Shown piece by piece: positions 49,001-60,300 of a stretch of 64,000 nucleotides of DNA. This stretch comes from Phyllostachys edulis (lineage: Eukaryota; Streptophyta; Magnoliopsida; Poales; Poaceae). A program made the position numbers and the translations under genes. The stretch covers positions 43,629,470-43,693,469 of the forward strand of contig CM070567.1 of assembly GCA_036346405.1 (NCBI GenBank). The letters run 5' to 3'. Numbering within the stretch: position 1 is the first letter of the stretch; each line of letters opens with the position of its first letter. The notes beneath the pieces were generated by a model. It was not told where the DNA came from. It did no database searches and saw only the letters and a program-made list of their open reading frames with translations.

Positions 49001-51094
49001 GGCAAGGACATGGCAGCAGTTATCTTGGTGCTTTGGTTGTCTTCGTTTTTTTCTACAATCTTGGTGTAGCACTAACCTTGCACATGGCTGTTATAATTTT
49101 GGTAATGAAGAGAATTGCTCGTGGCATTTCCACCAAGTCGGTACTGTGAAGAGATTCTGGGAGAGAAGCTGGGAGCTTGTACTTTACTTTTGTATCTCTC
49201 GATGTTGAGTTCTTTACCCTTTACTTCTTCTCTGGTAAACTATTAATTATGGTGCTTATTCAATTACACAAACATGTACTGTATGTAGATACTTGTAGCT
49301 GTTGCGACACGGTGGCTCAGTGAATCCTCAAACTAGCAAAATGGAGGAGTTTTGGCTCATTTGGCCACTTTTTTATCTGGTTTTGCAAATCTAGCTCCCA
49401 CCGTCCGTAAATACAAAAATAGCACCGTGAGATGTTAGAAAGGAGACACGTGTCCATTACCGTGCTCTAAACCTCAGCTGCAGCGTACCTCGATTGAGCA
49501 GCACAAGTTCCTACCTCTCTACCCATCCGCTGTAGATGGTTCCTACCGCTCTCCCCATCCGCACAAGCAGCCCGGTCATGCGCACACATGCCACCGAACC
49601 AGTCATCAAAGTCGGTCCCACATGCTACAGTTACATGAAGGCTTTTAGATTCGATTATGCATGCATGCAAACAAGGAAAAACCACGGGGACACCCCCTTG
49701 TCTCCCATCGAACACACGTTTGAATTGTGTCAAACTGTTGCACGGGCCCCTTGACACACATGGGACATGCATACATGCGCAGCGGCCAACCAGCTGATTC
49801 CGCGGACTAGGAGTATAGTAGATACCTACCGCACCCCTCAACCCACCGTGGTGCTCCTCTCCTGCCGTGGTTTGGGTACGCTGTAGACACTTGACTAGCC
49901 TATCGCGGTGTTATTTTGTAATTTTGTACGTTCAAATGCTATTTTTGCAATTACAAATCAAAATACGGTCAAATGAGCCAAAACCCCCAAAATGAAGTTC
50001 AAGTGCTTTGTGTACTTATCAATATCATGTACTCCCTAAAAAATCATGTATTTTATCATAAACTGTGTGATTTGGATCATGTGTTAGGATGTTTGGATTA
50101 TTTAACTTCATGAACGATCTCCTCCTCCCCTGCAACCTCCTCTTCGACTTCGACCTCCCTAAAAGCCCTCCAGAGGAGGAAAAACCACATCCCCGTTAAA
50201 CCATTGTTCTAACGGCCTTACTCCTCCCACAAATTTATTTCCGTGGCTCCGGTCTCCCTACCCTTATCCTCTCAGACTCCTCAATTGCCACTACCAAACA
50301 AGGTAGGCCCTACCATCGCCATCCTCTCAGACTCTCTCTTCGTTTCCGCGTGTAGGCGAAGGCGCGACGCGGGCGGCGGGCCGCCGAGGCGGAACCGAGG
50401 GCGCGATGTAGGTCGAGCTCGGCGGAAGACTAGGCAACACAGCGGAGCGAAAACTGCTCGAATTGTTGGTAATAAATTTTTTTATCCATAGTAATGCACG
50501 GGCATTAAACCAGTAATATACTGAATATGAGATATTATGTGCATAGAGAGATCAGGGAAGGAGAGAGAACCGGCATCCACGATGAATGGGATGAGCGGCG
50601 CAGAACCGCACACGCGCCTCGCCACCTCGGCCATCTCCGGCGGCCTACACCACAACACAGCGCACGACACAACGAAAAACGGTATTAGCTCTCTTACACG
50701 GAACAACACTTGGTGATAGGGCGGGGCAAATGAACCAATAGTCGGAGGGAAAGGGAGAAAGGGGGGGGGGGGGGGGAGGCAATATGTAGGTGATGGGTAC
50801 GTACGTGAGGAGGCCGACGTCGGGCTTGCCGAGTAGAGCGGCGGAGACGGCGTAGCCGGAGATGAACCCCCCGGGGAAGCCGCTCTTCTGCACGATGGCG
50901 GCCGAGAGCGCGTCGTAGCATCCGGGGAAAATCACGGCACCCTCGGACTCGATCAGCCGCCCGACCCGCGTCCGCCCCGTCGACGCCGACGCCGCCACGG
51001 TGGCGCGCCAGCGGCGGGAGGAGAGGAGCGCCTGGCACGGCCGGCGGAGCGCGGAGAGCGCCGGCGAGGACATTGCGGCGGTGCAGGGTGGCAT
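46100..51094 (-). CDS. Isocitrate lyase/PEP mutase superfamily protein, chloroplast-type
   Basis: Seven exons join in phase to 342 aa: 50805-51094, 50571-50644, 47384-47466, 47248-47272, 47125-47144, 46784-46930 and 46100-46489, all with GT-AG introns. Residues 1-36 look like a plastid transit peptide. The TIM-barrel motifs are present: FPGCYDALSA (56-65), GYAVSA (80-85), the metal-binding DADTGGG (120-126), E149-D150, and WPKKCGHMRGKK (153-164). Plant homologues are usually named carboxyvinyl-carboxyphosphonate phosphorylmutase. The KKCGH loop is that of C-C bond lyases or oxaloacetate hydrolases (isocitrate lyase, petal death protein), so the mutase name is doubtful. The start at 51094 is the first ATG; the 20- and 25-bp exons are unusually short. 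A 3.1-kb intron carries transposons. The substrate is not known. Confidence 0.9.
48425..48656 (+). mobile_element. SINE in the large intron of the PEP-mutase-like gene
   Basis: A 232-bp block is flanked by a perfect 15-bp direct repeat TGTGATTCTTCTGTT (48410-48424, 48657-48671). It ends in a T-rich tail (TTTTCTTTTTTTTTT). A tRNA-derived head is suggested by GGTGGTAAGTCCTCCAGG (A-box region) and GGACTCAAACC (near the B-box GGTTCRANYCC type). It lies antisense to the host gene. The long perfect TSD points to a fairly recent insertion. Confidence 0.8.
49344..49987. mobile_element. MULE-like non-autonomous element in the same intron
   Basis: Ends GAGGAGTTTTGGCTCATTTG and, inverted, GGGGTTTTGGCTCATTTGAC form terminal inverted repeats. 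Similarity continues inward (AAAAATAGCACCG-type words at both sides). The flanks share CAAAATG (49337-49343, 49988-49994). About 644 bp, no coding capacity recognised. The superfamily is uncertain because the shared flank is 7 bp rather than 9. Confidence 0.55.
50761..50776. repeat. Poly-G run
   Basis: Sixteen consecutive G in the first intron, 29 bp downstream (in gene direction) of the exon 1 donor site. Confidence 0.9.
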
Positions 51095-51300
51095 TGTCGT
51101 CAGTGGCACTGGCACTGGCACTAGCTCGTAAGGTGTGCAGCGGCTGTGGGCTGTGGGCTGTGGCGACTGGCGAGGAGCTAGCGTGAACTGTCAGGAGTCG
51201 AGCGGGGATGGCGGTTTATAGGCGTGCGTTGGATTCGTTCCAATATTTTTCGTGGTGGGGACATGCCACGCTGGGATCTCACGTGGTTCGTGAAAATGCA
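51095..51300 (-). promoter_or_regulatory. Promoter and 5' leader of the PEP-mutase-like gene
   Basis: On the minus strand a TATA box CTATAAAC lies at about 51214-51221, some 125 bp before the ATG, in a GC-rich context. Repeated CTGTGGG words are in the leader (about 51140-51165). A CACGTGAGA G-box-like word lies at about 51277-51285. Confidence 0.5.
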
Positions 51301-51744
51301 AAATGTTTTCGCCAACAAACAAGCTGGTCCATATGTGATTTGTGTCCAAGCTACACCGCTTACCTGGAGTTTAAATTCTCTTAATTAGAAAGGATGTGAT
51401 TCATCCGGATCCGTAAATTAATATGGCAAAAAATTATCAACCTACCGCGCAAAAACGCCGGCCGGGGAATAAAGAGGTGTACTGTAGCTAAGGTGGTTGG
51501 ATAGTGTCAAGTGTTGTAGCGTAGTGCACGGGCGCTGTTTGGTGGCTGATTCTAAGGTCTACCGTGCGAGGGGAAGTGAGGTGGTTGGGTTGCCGTGGAT
51601 AGGAGACTATTCTTGTCATTTCATTTGTATGGACTATTTTTACTCTTCTGCTTCAAAAACGTGTTATTTGACATACAACTTGCTTAATTAATTGGCATGC
51701 AACTTGGCTATGCAAGCTGCCACCTGGACTCATCTACTGAAGTG

Positions 51745-51791
<47 letters not shown>

Positions 51792-52633
51792 GGCCTAGGC
51801 TCGACGTGCTAAGATAGCCTAGGCTCGACGTGCTAAGATAGCCGGGCCTTCTTATACAAGGCCGTTCACATTGGGTTAGCTAGCCTCCTTTTTTACGACG
51901 CAAATAGGACAAATTAAACCTTGTCAGGTCGGGCTCAAGCCAGGTCTGGCAGAAGTTCTAACAGCAACAGTAGTGACTTCTGAATTTGAAAGTTTTTGTT
52001 TTAGCAATCTAACTATCTATGTGGCACGAACAATTGCGCGGGCTAGCGTTCTTGTATATATACATTAAAAAATAGGTATGATGGAAGTGGGAATTTGTCA
52101 ACCTAACCAACCAAACTTACAAAATTAAGTTCTCCGATATACCTATGTACACGGGTAGTTAAGAAAATCACTTAATACTAATAAAAGGTCTCCTGTCCTA
52201 ATTCTTACCAGCCCAAATACACCTTAATGTGCATTATATTCATGTAAAGTTCCAAATTTTTTGTTATAAAAAAAAGAACTATCTTCAGGTTTTGTTTGTC
52301 AATTAGAGCTAATTAATAAGAGTTTCGATCCACACGGTCACATCAAACTGGAACTAATACAATGCAATTGGGCAATAAAAAGGCGTACTAATGCATTGCA
52401 ATTTAGACCATGTTTTGAATACATGAATTTCACAAGAATAGGTTCAATTCCCGTACGAACCGGGAAAAATTCTCGTGTTTCAGGAACCTTAAATGAGGAG
52501 CTTATGACTCCTCGATGCTCTTGTCAGGAGCATTAATGATCGATGGATCGATCAGAGACTAACAAATTAATTGATTGTATTCGCTCAAAGTCCAACCCCA
52601 TGTAGAACACGCAAACGTAGACGTACTACCACC
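51301..52633. other. Intergenic DNA with microsatellite and tandem duplication
   Basis: No gene recognised. A (TA)n microsatellite spans 51746-51788. It is followed by a perfect 24-bp tandem duplication, unit CCTAGGCTCGACGTGCTAAG plus ATAG, at 51794-51817 and 51818-51841. The remainder is AT-rich with no motif I can name. Confidence 0.6.
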
Positions 52634-52922
52634 ATGGAAAAAAAATTCGGCCGATTTTTGCCGGTTACCTAACCGGCGTTATCGGCGAAGGCCGGTAAAT
52701 TTTAAACCATCCCCTGAAATTTCGGTTTTGATTAATTTTGTTCAAAAAAATTCGAATTTGCTTGAATTTTGTTTGAATTTGATTTTTAAGATTTAAAATC
52801 CGAAAATTTAAAATCGAAAATCCGAAATTGGCCGAATTTTTTTCCGAAAAAGCCGGTTACCGCTGGTAACCGGGCCTATCGGTCCCCTCCGAAAAAAAAT
52901 TCAGCCGGTAGCAAAAACACTG
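52634..52922. mobile_element. hAT-type MITE, 289 bp
   Basis: Flanked by the perfect 8-bp repeat CTACCACC (52626-52633, 52923-52930). Its right end inverted starts CAGTGTTTTTGC; the left end reads ATGGAAAAAAAATTCGG, so the left CAG terminus has decayed. Internal inverted segments (GCCGGTTACC near the left, GGTAACCGGG near the right) fit a MITE fold. Confidence 0.65.
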
Positions 52923-53170
52923 CTACCACCTCTCGTTTCGTCCAAAACTGTTAAACATCGCTCAAAGCCGCTCTCCACGAGAGGGATAAGCCGACACATG
53001 CGTTGCACCTTGATTTTTGTCCTCACTTCACTCGGAAGGGTAAACCCAGATGTCGTATGCAACATGAGTACATGACATGCATAACAGCATCAGCAGCCTA
53101 TGGTGAGGAATCCATGTCGTATGGGCTCGAGGATAGATAAGCACCAGCAACGTCTAGCAAGTAGACCGGA

Positions 53171-53255
53171 CACTACCAGAAACAGGATATTTTCCGAGTG
53201 CCAAAAACACTCGGGAAACTTAATAGCACTCGGGAACTTCGACGATCTTGTAGTG
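53171..53255. mobile_element. Miniature CACTA element, 85 bp
   Basis: Starts CACTACCAGAAACAGG and ends, inverted, CACTACAAGATCG, with the 3-bp flank GGA on both sides (53168-53170, 53256-53258). Inside are CGAGTGCCAAAAACACTCGG palindromic words, the subterminal-repeat type of another CACTA family. It has no coding capacity. Confidence 0.7.
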
Positions 53256-53258
53256 GGA

Positions 53259-53926
53259 AGGAACAGAAGAATCCGTAGTTAGCAAGAATAGCAAGGAAGG
53301 AGGATAGAATTGTATGTAGTTAGCAAGAATATAGCAAGACATGGATAGAGTTCTCGGTCATTAGGAGAGCCAGTTTCCAAATCAGAGCTTAAGATAAGAG
53401 TCTGTGGCGTCTGGGTCAAGTTGAGCCTTGAGTTATCCCTGTCAATTAAGGGACGTGCTGTTCTTCGTGGAAATTAAGCACAGATGAATAAACAAATTTC
53501 TAGTCTTTGAAGTATGATCTTTTCCTGATCGGCTATTATAGAACTATTTCTCCTCAATCAGTGACCTCCTTCATCTAGCACCGTTTTACCTCCCTCGGAT
53601 GGATATTTACCCTCCCGATGTACTAGCGTACATCACACAGAAATACTACGTTTTAGTCCAACATGCTTTATATGCTAGTGTAACTAAATGTAAACTGACA
53701 ATGTGGCGTGACTCGCGACAAGGACATATACCATAGTGCCCACCTTAACGTACACGCGAGTGCGCTTTCAATAGAAATTTTGTGAGGATTTATCCCTAGC
53801 CTCCGTTTTTCTAGGCATGTGCTAAGGAGGACGCTCACATATGTGTAAGTATGGTGTGCGAGCAGGGAGGTTTGTGTGTGTGCACGTCTCCTTGTAATAG
53901 TAAAAGACAACTTTTGCGCATAATGC
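53259..53926. other. Intergenic DNA
   Basis: No gene or mobile element recognised. A near duplication of TAGTTAGCAAGAATAGCAAG occurs at about 53276 and 53317. Confidence 0.4.
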
Positions 53927-54401
53927 GCGCGCGAATGTGCGATATATATGCCTTTTTTATTTTCGTCAAGATTATCCGGAAAAAAATGAAGGAAACATCA
54001 ATAGAAGCAAAAAAAAAAAAAAAAAAAAAAAAAGCAAAGCTGCTTTATAACTTCGGGGACAAAAGATCTCTCTGGGAGGCATGGCAGATGGCACAGATAA
54101 AATCCAGCACATGCATACCAATTTAATCGGTTTTCGACTATTGGCACCTCACGTTCACGTGTACTGCTTACAAAGTTACATACTTAAATAGTTAAATTGT
54201 TTGGTCTCCCTAGCTAATTTGGTTCATCGCCATCGTGTGTTTGACGTGCATGATGCAGCGATATGACGCCCACATCACCCTTTTTTAAATTAAAGGTAAC
54301 ACAGCTACAGCTAGCTCCTTTTCTCTTTCTCTGTCGCTCCTTTTTTTCCCCTTATGATCGGCCTCTATGGAAGTTAAGAAAAAACACATAGGGGCAGGTT
54401 T

Positions 54402-54443
<42 letters not shown>

Positions 54444-55064
54444 AAGATCTTGTCTACAATCTTATAGTCAACTATAGCACAAAAACAAGAAAAGCGTTAA
54501 AAGATTGTGTGTTCTATAAAGACAACTAAAAAGACAACACAACAACATATATAAAGAGTTGCTATATTGACAACTTCTATACTATTGTACCTATAGACAA
54601 TCATCTGATGGTATAGACGGTAGTATGAGTTGGCTTTGTCTTTAGTCTTATATATATATAATTGATATAAAGAGTTGCTTAACTTCCATAGAAAAAGGAG
54701 CAAGAGAAAGAGAAAAGGAGCTAGCTGTAGCTATCTTATTTATGATGTGGGCATGCATCATGCACGTCAAACAGACGATACAAATGGTATAGGCCAAACA
54801 ATTTAACTATTTAAGTATGTAACTTTGTAAGCAGTACACGTGAACGTGAGGTGCCAATAGTCGAAAAACCGATTAAATTGGTATGCATGTGCTGGATTTT
54901 ATCTGTGCCATCTGCCATGCCTCCCAGAGAGATCTTTTGTCCCCGAAGTTATAAAGCAGCTTTGCCTTTTTTTTTTTTTTTTTTTTTGCTTGTATTGATG
55001 TTTCCTTCATTTTTTCGATAATCTTGATTTGTAATAAAGGCATATATATCGCACATTCGCGCGC
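53927..55064. repeat. Large imperfect inverted repeat (foldback)
   Basis: The left arm (53927-54378) and right arm (54678-55064) are reverse complements with high identity over about 280 bp at their outer parts and more gaps inward. Each arm contains a homopolymer: about two dozen A in the left, the matching T run in the right (about 54009-54033 and 54968-54988). The loop is 299 bp. A transcript across it would form a long hairpin. No TSD or transposase was found. Confidence 0.9.
54404..54661. mobile_element. (TA)n-flanked insert in the loop, possibly Micron-like
   Basis: A 209-bp non-repetitive block (54440-54648) lies between TA runs at 54404-54439 and 54649-54661. Micron elements of rice are known to insert in (TA)n tracts. 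I cannot confirm their sequence here, so the name rests only on the layout. Confidence 0.3.
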
Positions 55065-55115
55065 GATATATATGCCTTTTTTATGATCTTAGTGGCAATG
55101 TTTCTTCTTGATTAG

Positions 55116-55461
55116 TGTTGTGAAAATAGAGAATCTAGAGACAGGAGACACGATTTTTACGTGAAAAACCCGTGCGGGAAAAAACCACAGATGAATGAAA
55201 GTGGAATTCACTATACGTAGAGAAATTACAAGCACGAAATGACAGGACATCTAAAATGTGCGACTACAGGGGTACATATATAGGGGAAGTAAGAAGAGTC
55301 TGGAACGAATAAGAAACACCGAGTTGTAGTCGGTTGCGCAGGCCGACGCAACGTCTTGTGCGGCCCGGCACTCACCCTAGCATGGCCCGATGCTACGTCT
55401 AGGGCGGCCCGTTGCTCGTGTCCAACACAGACAACATGAATTCGGATCACACATTATAACA
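55116..55461 (-). mobile_element. 3' LTR of copia element 3 (minus strand)
   Basis: Read on the minus strand the LTR starts TGTTATAATGTGTG at 55461 and ends TTTTCACAACA at 55116 (346 bp). A polypurine tract, GGCTCAAGGTGGAGAT, lies just before it on that strand (55462-55477). Confidence 0.8.
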
Positions 55462-55477
55462 ATCTCCACCTTGAGCC

Positions 55478-57388
55478 AAATTCCCACTAGTAGTGGAAGA
55501 ACACAATAAACTCCTTCAATCAAAATAGCATGAACACCTTGTGCACCAAAAGTCTACAGGATTAATGAGTGATACTAATTAAGTCTAAGCAAAGCTCACA
55601 CTTAGCTGCCGGAACTAGCTTTGTCAACATATCATCTGGATTATCATGAGTACTTATCTTGATGACTTTAATGTCACGTTGAGCAATGACACCTCGAATG
55701 TAGTAATATCTAACATCAATGTGCTTCGTTCTCTCATGGAGCATCCGATCCTTTATAAGGCAAATAGCAACAAAAATAGCCATATACACGGCTTCTATAG
55801 TGGACAAGACAACGGTAACTTGCAGACTTGCCTTTCAACTAACAACACATCCTCCCGCAGTGAACACGTAACCAGTAAGAGATCTTATCTTATCCAAATC
55901 TCCAGCAAAATCTGAATCTACATAACCAACGAGTCCATCTCGAGTCTTCCCAAACCATAAACAAGCATCAGAAGTGCCCTGCAAGTATCTGAAAATCCAT
56001 TGAACTTCTTTTCAATACTCTTTTTGAGGATTAGCTATGTTTCTACTTGCAATACTCAGTGACTGAGATAAATAAGTGCGAGAACATATCATGGTATACA
56101 TAAGTGAACCAACTACACTAGCATATAGAACTCTAGACATGTACTCAACTTCATCATCTGACTATGGAGATGATGTTGAAGAGTCTTAAATATGTAGCTA
56201 ATGGGGTATTCACCTTTGGCCTTATGCATGCTATAGCGATGAATGACTTTATCAATATATACTTTTGATTTATGTACAATTTTTCAAACCGTCCATCTCT
56301 GGTAATTTCCAAACCAAGAATCTTCTTTGCTGCACCGAGATCCTTCAGCTCAGATTCACTCCTTAATTTTGCCTTCACCTTTGAAATTTATGCGTTGTCT
56401 TTTGCAGCAATTAACATATCATCAATATATAGGAGCAAATAAATAGCTGAAGCATTTACAATTTTCAAATAAACACAACTATCATAATTGGATCTTTTGA
56501 AATCCTAAGAGATCATAAAGAAGTAAAATCTCTTGTACCACTGTGTTGGGTGACTGTTTCAAACCATAAAGAGATTTCTTCAACTTGCAAGCAAAATTCT
56601 CCTTTCTCGGAATAACAAAACCTTCCGGTTGCTCCATATAAATGTGTTCTTCCAACTCCCTATGAAAGAATACAGTTTTCACGTCCAATTGCTCAAGCTT
56701 ATAATCATGTATAGCCACAATGTTGAGTAAAGTATAAATAAAACTATGCTTCACAACTAGGGAAAAGACATATGTGAAATCAATACCTGGAATTTGATTT
56801 TATCCTTTAGAAATGAGTCTTGCTTTGTATGTAACCTCTTCAGTTAGTGAAACTCCTTCCTTTTCCTTAAAGATCCATTTTGCATTGAATAGACTTCTTC
56901 TTAATTGGCAACTTGACCAGCTCCAAAGTATTATTCTTCTCAAGGGATTGCATCTCATCTTTCTGAATCATCAGAAGAGATAGCCTCTGAATAAGTTGAA
57001 GGTTCTGCAGTATCTTCAATTTCTTTTGCTGCATTCAAACAATAAGCAACAACATTAGTATCTTCAATCAATCGCTGAGCCTTTTGAATTTGCCTCCTCT
57101 CTCTATCTAATGCAATAGAACGTTGTGTCAGCGGCCCAACAATAGCAGAACTTCCTGTATGTTTTTCTTTTCGGCTTCTAGTGTAGATCCTAAATCAATA
57201 ATATGCTCCACCTGCACGCTTGATTTTTGTGGCTTCTCAACGGGAACATCAACAGATTGTTTATCATGTAACATAGCATATTCATCGAAGGTAACACTTC
57301 TATAGTAACAATCTTTATGGTTTTATGATTCCACCATTTATATCCTTTCACACAAGGCTTATAACCAAGGAAAATGCACTTAACAGCT
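55478..57388 (-). pseudogene. Ty1/copia pol, 3' half, broken (minus strand)
   Basis: From right to left: an integrase-to-RT linker (57388-57190, with CIFLGYKPCVKGYK), the RT N-terminal part (56754-56482, DYKLEQLDVKTVFFHRELEE and FACKLKKSLYGLKQSP), a YIDD-type catalytic motif near 56407-56440, a second RT piece (56378-56154, LKDLGAAKKILGLEI) and the RNase H end (55807-55562, HIDVRYYYIRG and KISTHDNPDDMLTKLVP). Frameshifts separate the pieces. The 5' part is cut off by the gypsy insertion at 57389 and lies outside the window. Confidence 0.85.
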
Positions 57389-60300
57389 TGTAACATCCCA
57401 AATGTATAATTAGGGTTAATCAAGTATAATTATATGTGTAGAAATTAAAACTTTTTCTCACATCTTGAAAAACCCTAAAATCTCATGTGATTTTTGTCCA
57501 AGAGTTGTGTAACACAAAAACACAAAGCTCTTGTTCACCAAAAATCAAACTCATTCTCCAATTATCTTAAATCTTGTGCCAAACATTTGGAATATATTTT
57601 CCTTAGTCCCAAAAACTGATATGGGACCCCTTCTGAAAAATATCATGAGTTATAACACTTGTTGATAATTTTTAGAGGCAAAACAATCCTTTAAACAACC
57701 TTCATGAATTTCCTGAGAAAAATGCATTGCATAATAACCTCTGGAAATTTTATGCAAGGTTGATCTCATTGTCAGCAAGCTCCAGTTAAAATTTCATCAA
57801 ATTTGGAGTTCATTTGCTATCTCAAATAATTCTGCTAAGTTTCAGCTGTTAAAACTAAATTTAAAAGCCTACACTGTTCCTTGGGCTAGCCATATTCAAA
57901 GCTGGTCCAGCCCAACCGTGTCTGCACCTCAGCAGACCTCATCTCCACCTTGATCAGTCGCACTGTTGGATTTACATCCAACCGCCACGACCTCTTCATG
58001 ATCAACACCGCAAGGACCTCCCCACCTCATGAGGTCATTGCCGTTGGATCGGTGATCCATGGTCATGACCTCCCCGTGTTAAACCTCAAAGACCTCCTCG
58101 AGCTGTAAACCATCGCAGCGAGGTCATCCCACCTTGTTGAGGTCGTAGCCGTTGGATCAAATCCAACAGCCACGACCTCCTCCTCAACATACTCAGTCAG
58201 GTCATCCCACCTACGTGAGGTCATAGCCCTTGGATTTAAATCCAAAGGCCATGACCTCCCCTCATGTATTTTTGATCGCGTGCGGTTAAGTCCTCACTGG
58301 AGGTCCGCACCGTTGGATGGAGATCCAACGCTTTGGACCTCCTGTCCCTTTTCCTCACGTGCGTTTTCGCGATTAAGGAAATCGGAGGGCCACGACCTCC
58401 CCATCCTTGATCGTGTGGCTGGGACCTCCTCCCAGCCACTTAAAACATAACGGTTCGAAAATGAGATCCGATGGTTAGGACCTCCCCAGGTCTTATCCAA
58501 CGGTCATAAGGACCTCCCCTGTTCTTCTCCTTCCTCTGGCGCGCATGCGTGCTCTGAGCGGTGGAGTTAATGTCCAGCCTGTCCTCTGTGCACCTTTAAC
58601 AGCTCTTTGCTGACCCGCATTTAATGCAGGTCAGCCTTCCGCCTCATGGGTCAGCTCAGACCTGCCACCATGTCCACTTTACGTCCTGTCCAACTGCCTG
58701 GACCATGCCATGGGCCAAGCTCACCAAGAGCTTAGCCAGTGGCCTAAAACCTCTTTGCCCTAAGTATAAGAACACCCCCACCGTGCCTTTATCTTCCTTT
58801 ACAAGCCTTTGTTCCTTGCTCGCTCTCCTGTGCTTGTGAACTCTAAACCACCGAAACCATCCTTGGCCGCCATTGTTGGAGTTTGAAGCTCCTTGGTGGG
58901 CAAGGAGGTGGACAAAGTGGAATCTGAGTCGGAGCTTTGGCCGTGGAGCACCTTTCTTCCCCAACTCAGTCATCGCCTCCACGACCTCCCCAAACCTTAG
59001 GACCTCCAGTACTTCCCTGTTAGTCCTTTAGCTACTGGGCACCCGCATGTATGTTGTTGCGGAGCTTCTCTTGGGCACACGCTTGAATGGATGTCGCGAG
59101 CTTTAATTCGCATTTTGAATTTTTGCCGTGTTGTGCCTTCGTGTTCTCTCGGCTCATGGCGTTTAAGACCGCCGCCGCCGTTGAAAGGAGGTCCACCGGT
59201 GCGCAAGGCTATTGCACACTCGATGGTACCATTGGATGTCGCCGCGAGGCCTACATCGCCGGCGAGAACCATCTTTTCAAACTCGGGTTTTGTCGGACGT
59301 GCGGCGGCGCCATTGTCGTTTTTAGGACAAAGATCCGCCGCGATTAATGCGTTCATCATTACTCAAATCATTGTAATCATTGGATGTCTTAACTGCCTTA
59401 AATCCACCCTTTAATGCGTGCATTTAAGACCTCCCGCGCGCACGGACCTCCTTGATGTCCAGCGCGCATTTATTCATGTCCAAGCGCGTGCGCAAGTTAA
59501 GGCGCTGGGTCTGGGATCTCCATGACCTCCTCCAAGGAGATCTGGAGCGTCCAAGACCTCCCCTTGCGCAATCGTGGCCGTCCAGACCTCCCTGGAGGTC
59601 TGTGACGTTGAGGACCTCCCTTAGGACCTCCCCTAGGTTATCTCAGCCGTTCATGACCTCCCCGGGTAGATCTTGACCGTCAAGGTCCTCCCTCGGACGA
59701 TCTGAACCATCGAGGACCTCCCTTGGAACATCTGGACCGTCCAGGACCTCCCCTGTGAGGTCTTGACGATGTAGATCTTCCTTGGGGAGATCTTGATAGT
59801 TTGGACCTTCCTTTGGAAGATCTCAACCGTTGAGGACCTCCCCTTTAGATCTGGTCCGTTCCGGACCTCCTTCCTGTGTTGTGGTCCGTTGATTTTCGCA
59901 TCTACGGCCCCGACCTCCCCTCATCTCGCGCATGTGCGTTGCTAGGAGGTCCAGGACCTCTGGACCTCCTGAGCGCGTGTGCGTTGTTCACCTGGGAGGT
60001 CTGAGCCGTTGGATTTAAGATCTGTGGCTCACGTCCTCCCATACCCTTGTGAGTTTTAGGAATTCCAGTGAGGTCTTAGTTAAACTGAAATAAGGTATAG
60101 ACTTTAGAATTTCATATCTCCTTCGTTTTGAATCCTTTTGAGGTCATTCAAATTGTGTTGGCTCTGTCTTGAACTTGACTTTAATCCAAAAATGATTGTA
60201 AGTTGAGTTCAGCTCCAGAGCACAGTTTGCCATTAGATTTTAAAACCAACTTTAAAATGTGCACTTAAATCAATGCTTAACTTGTAAAATACATAACTAA

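Noticed and set aside
49467..49841. 124-codon minus-strand ORF
   Set aside because: Lies within the TIR-bounded element in the intron; no motif and not joined to the host exons.
51119..51121. Upstream GTG start for the PEP-mutase-like protein
   Set aside because: Nuclear plant genes start at ATG; the first in-frame ATG is at 51094 and gives a normal transit peptide.
57950..60050. CRISPR-like regular repeat
   Set aside because: Units are degenerate, directly joined and vary in length, with no unique spacers; a plant LTR minisatellite explains it.
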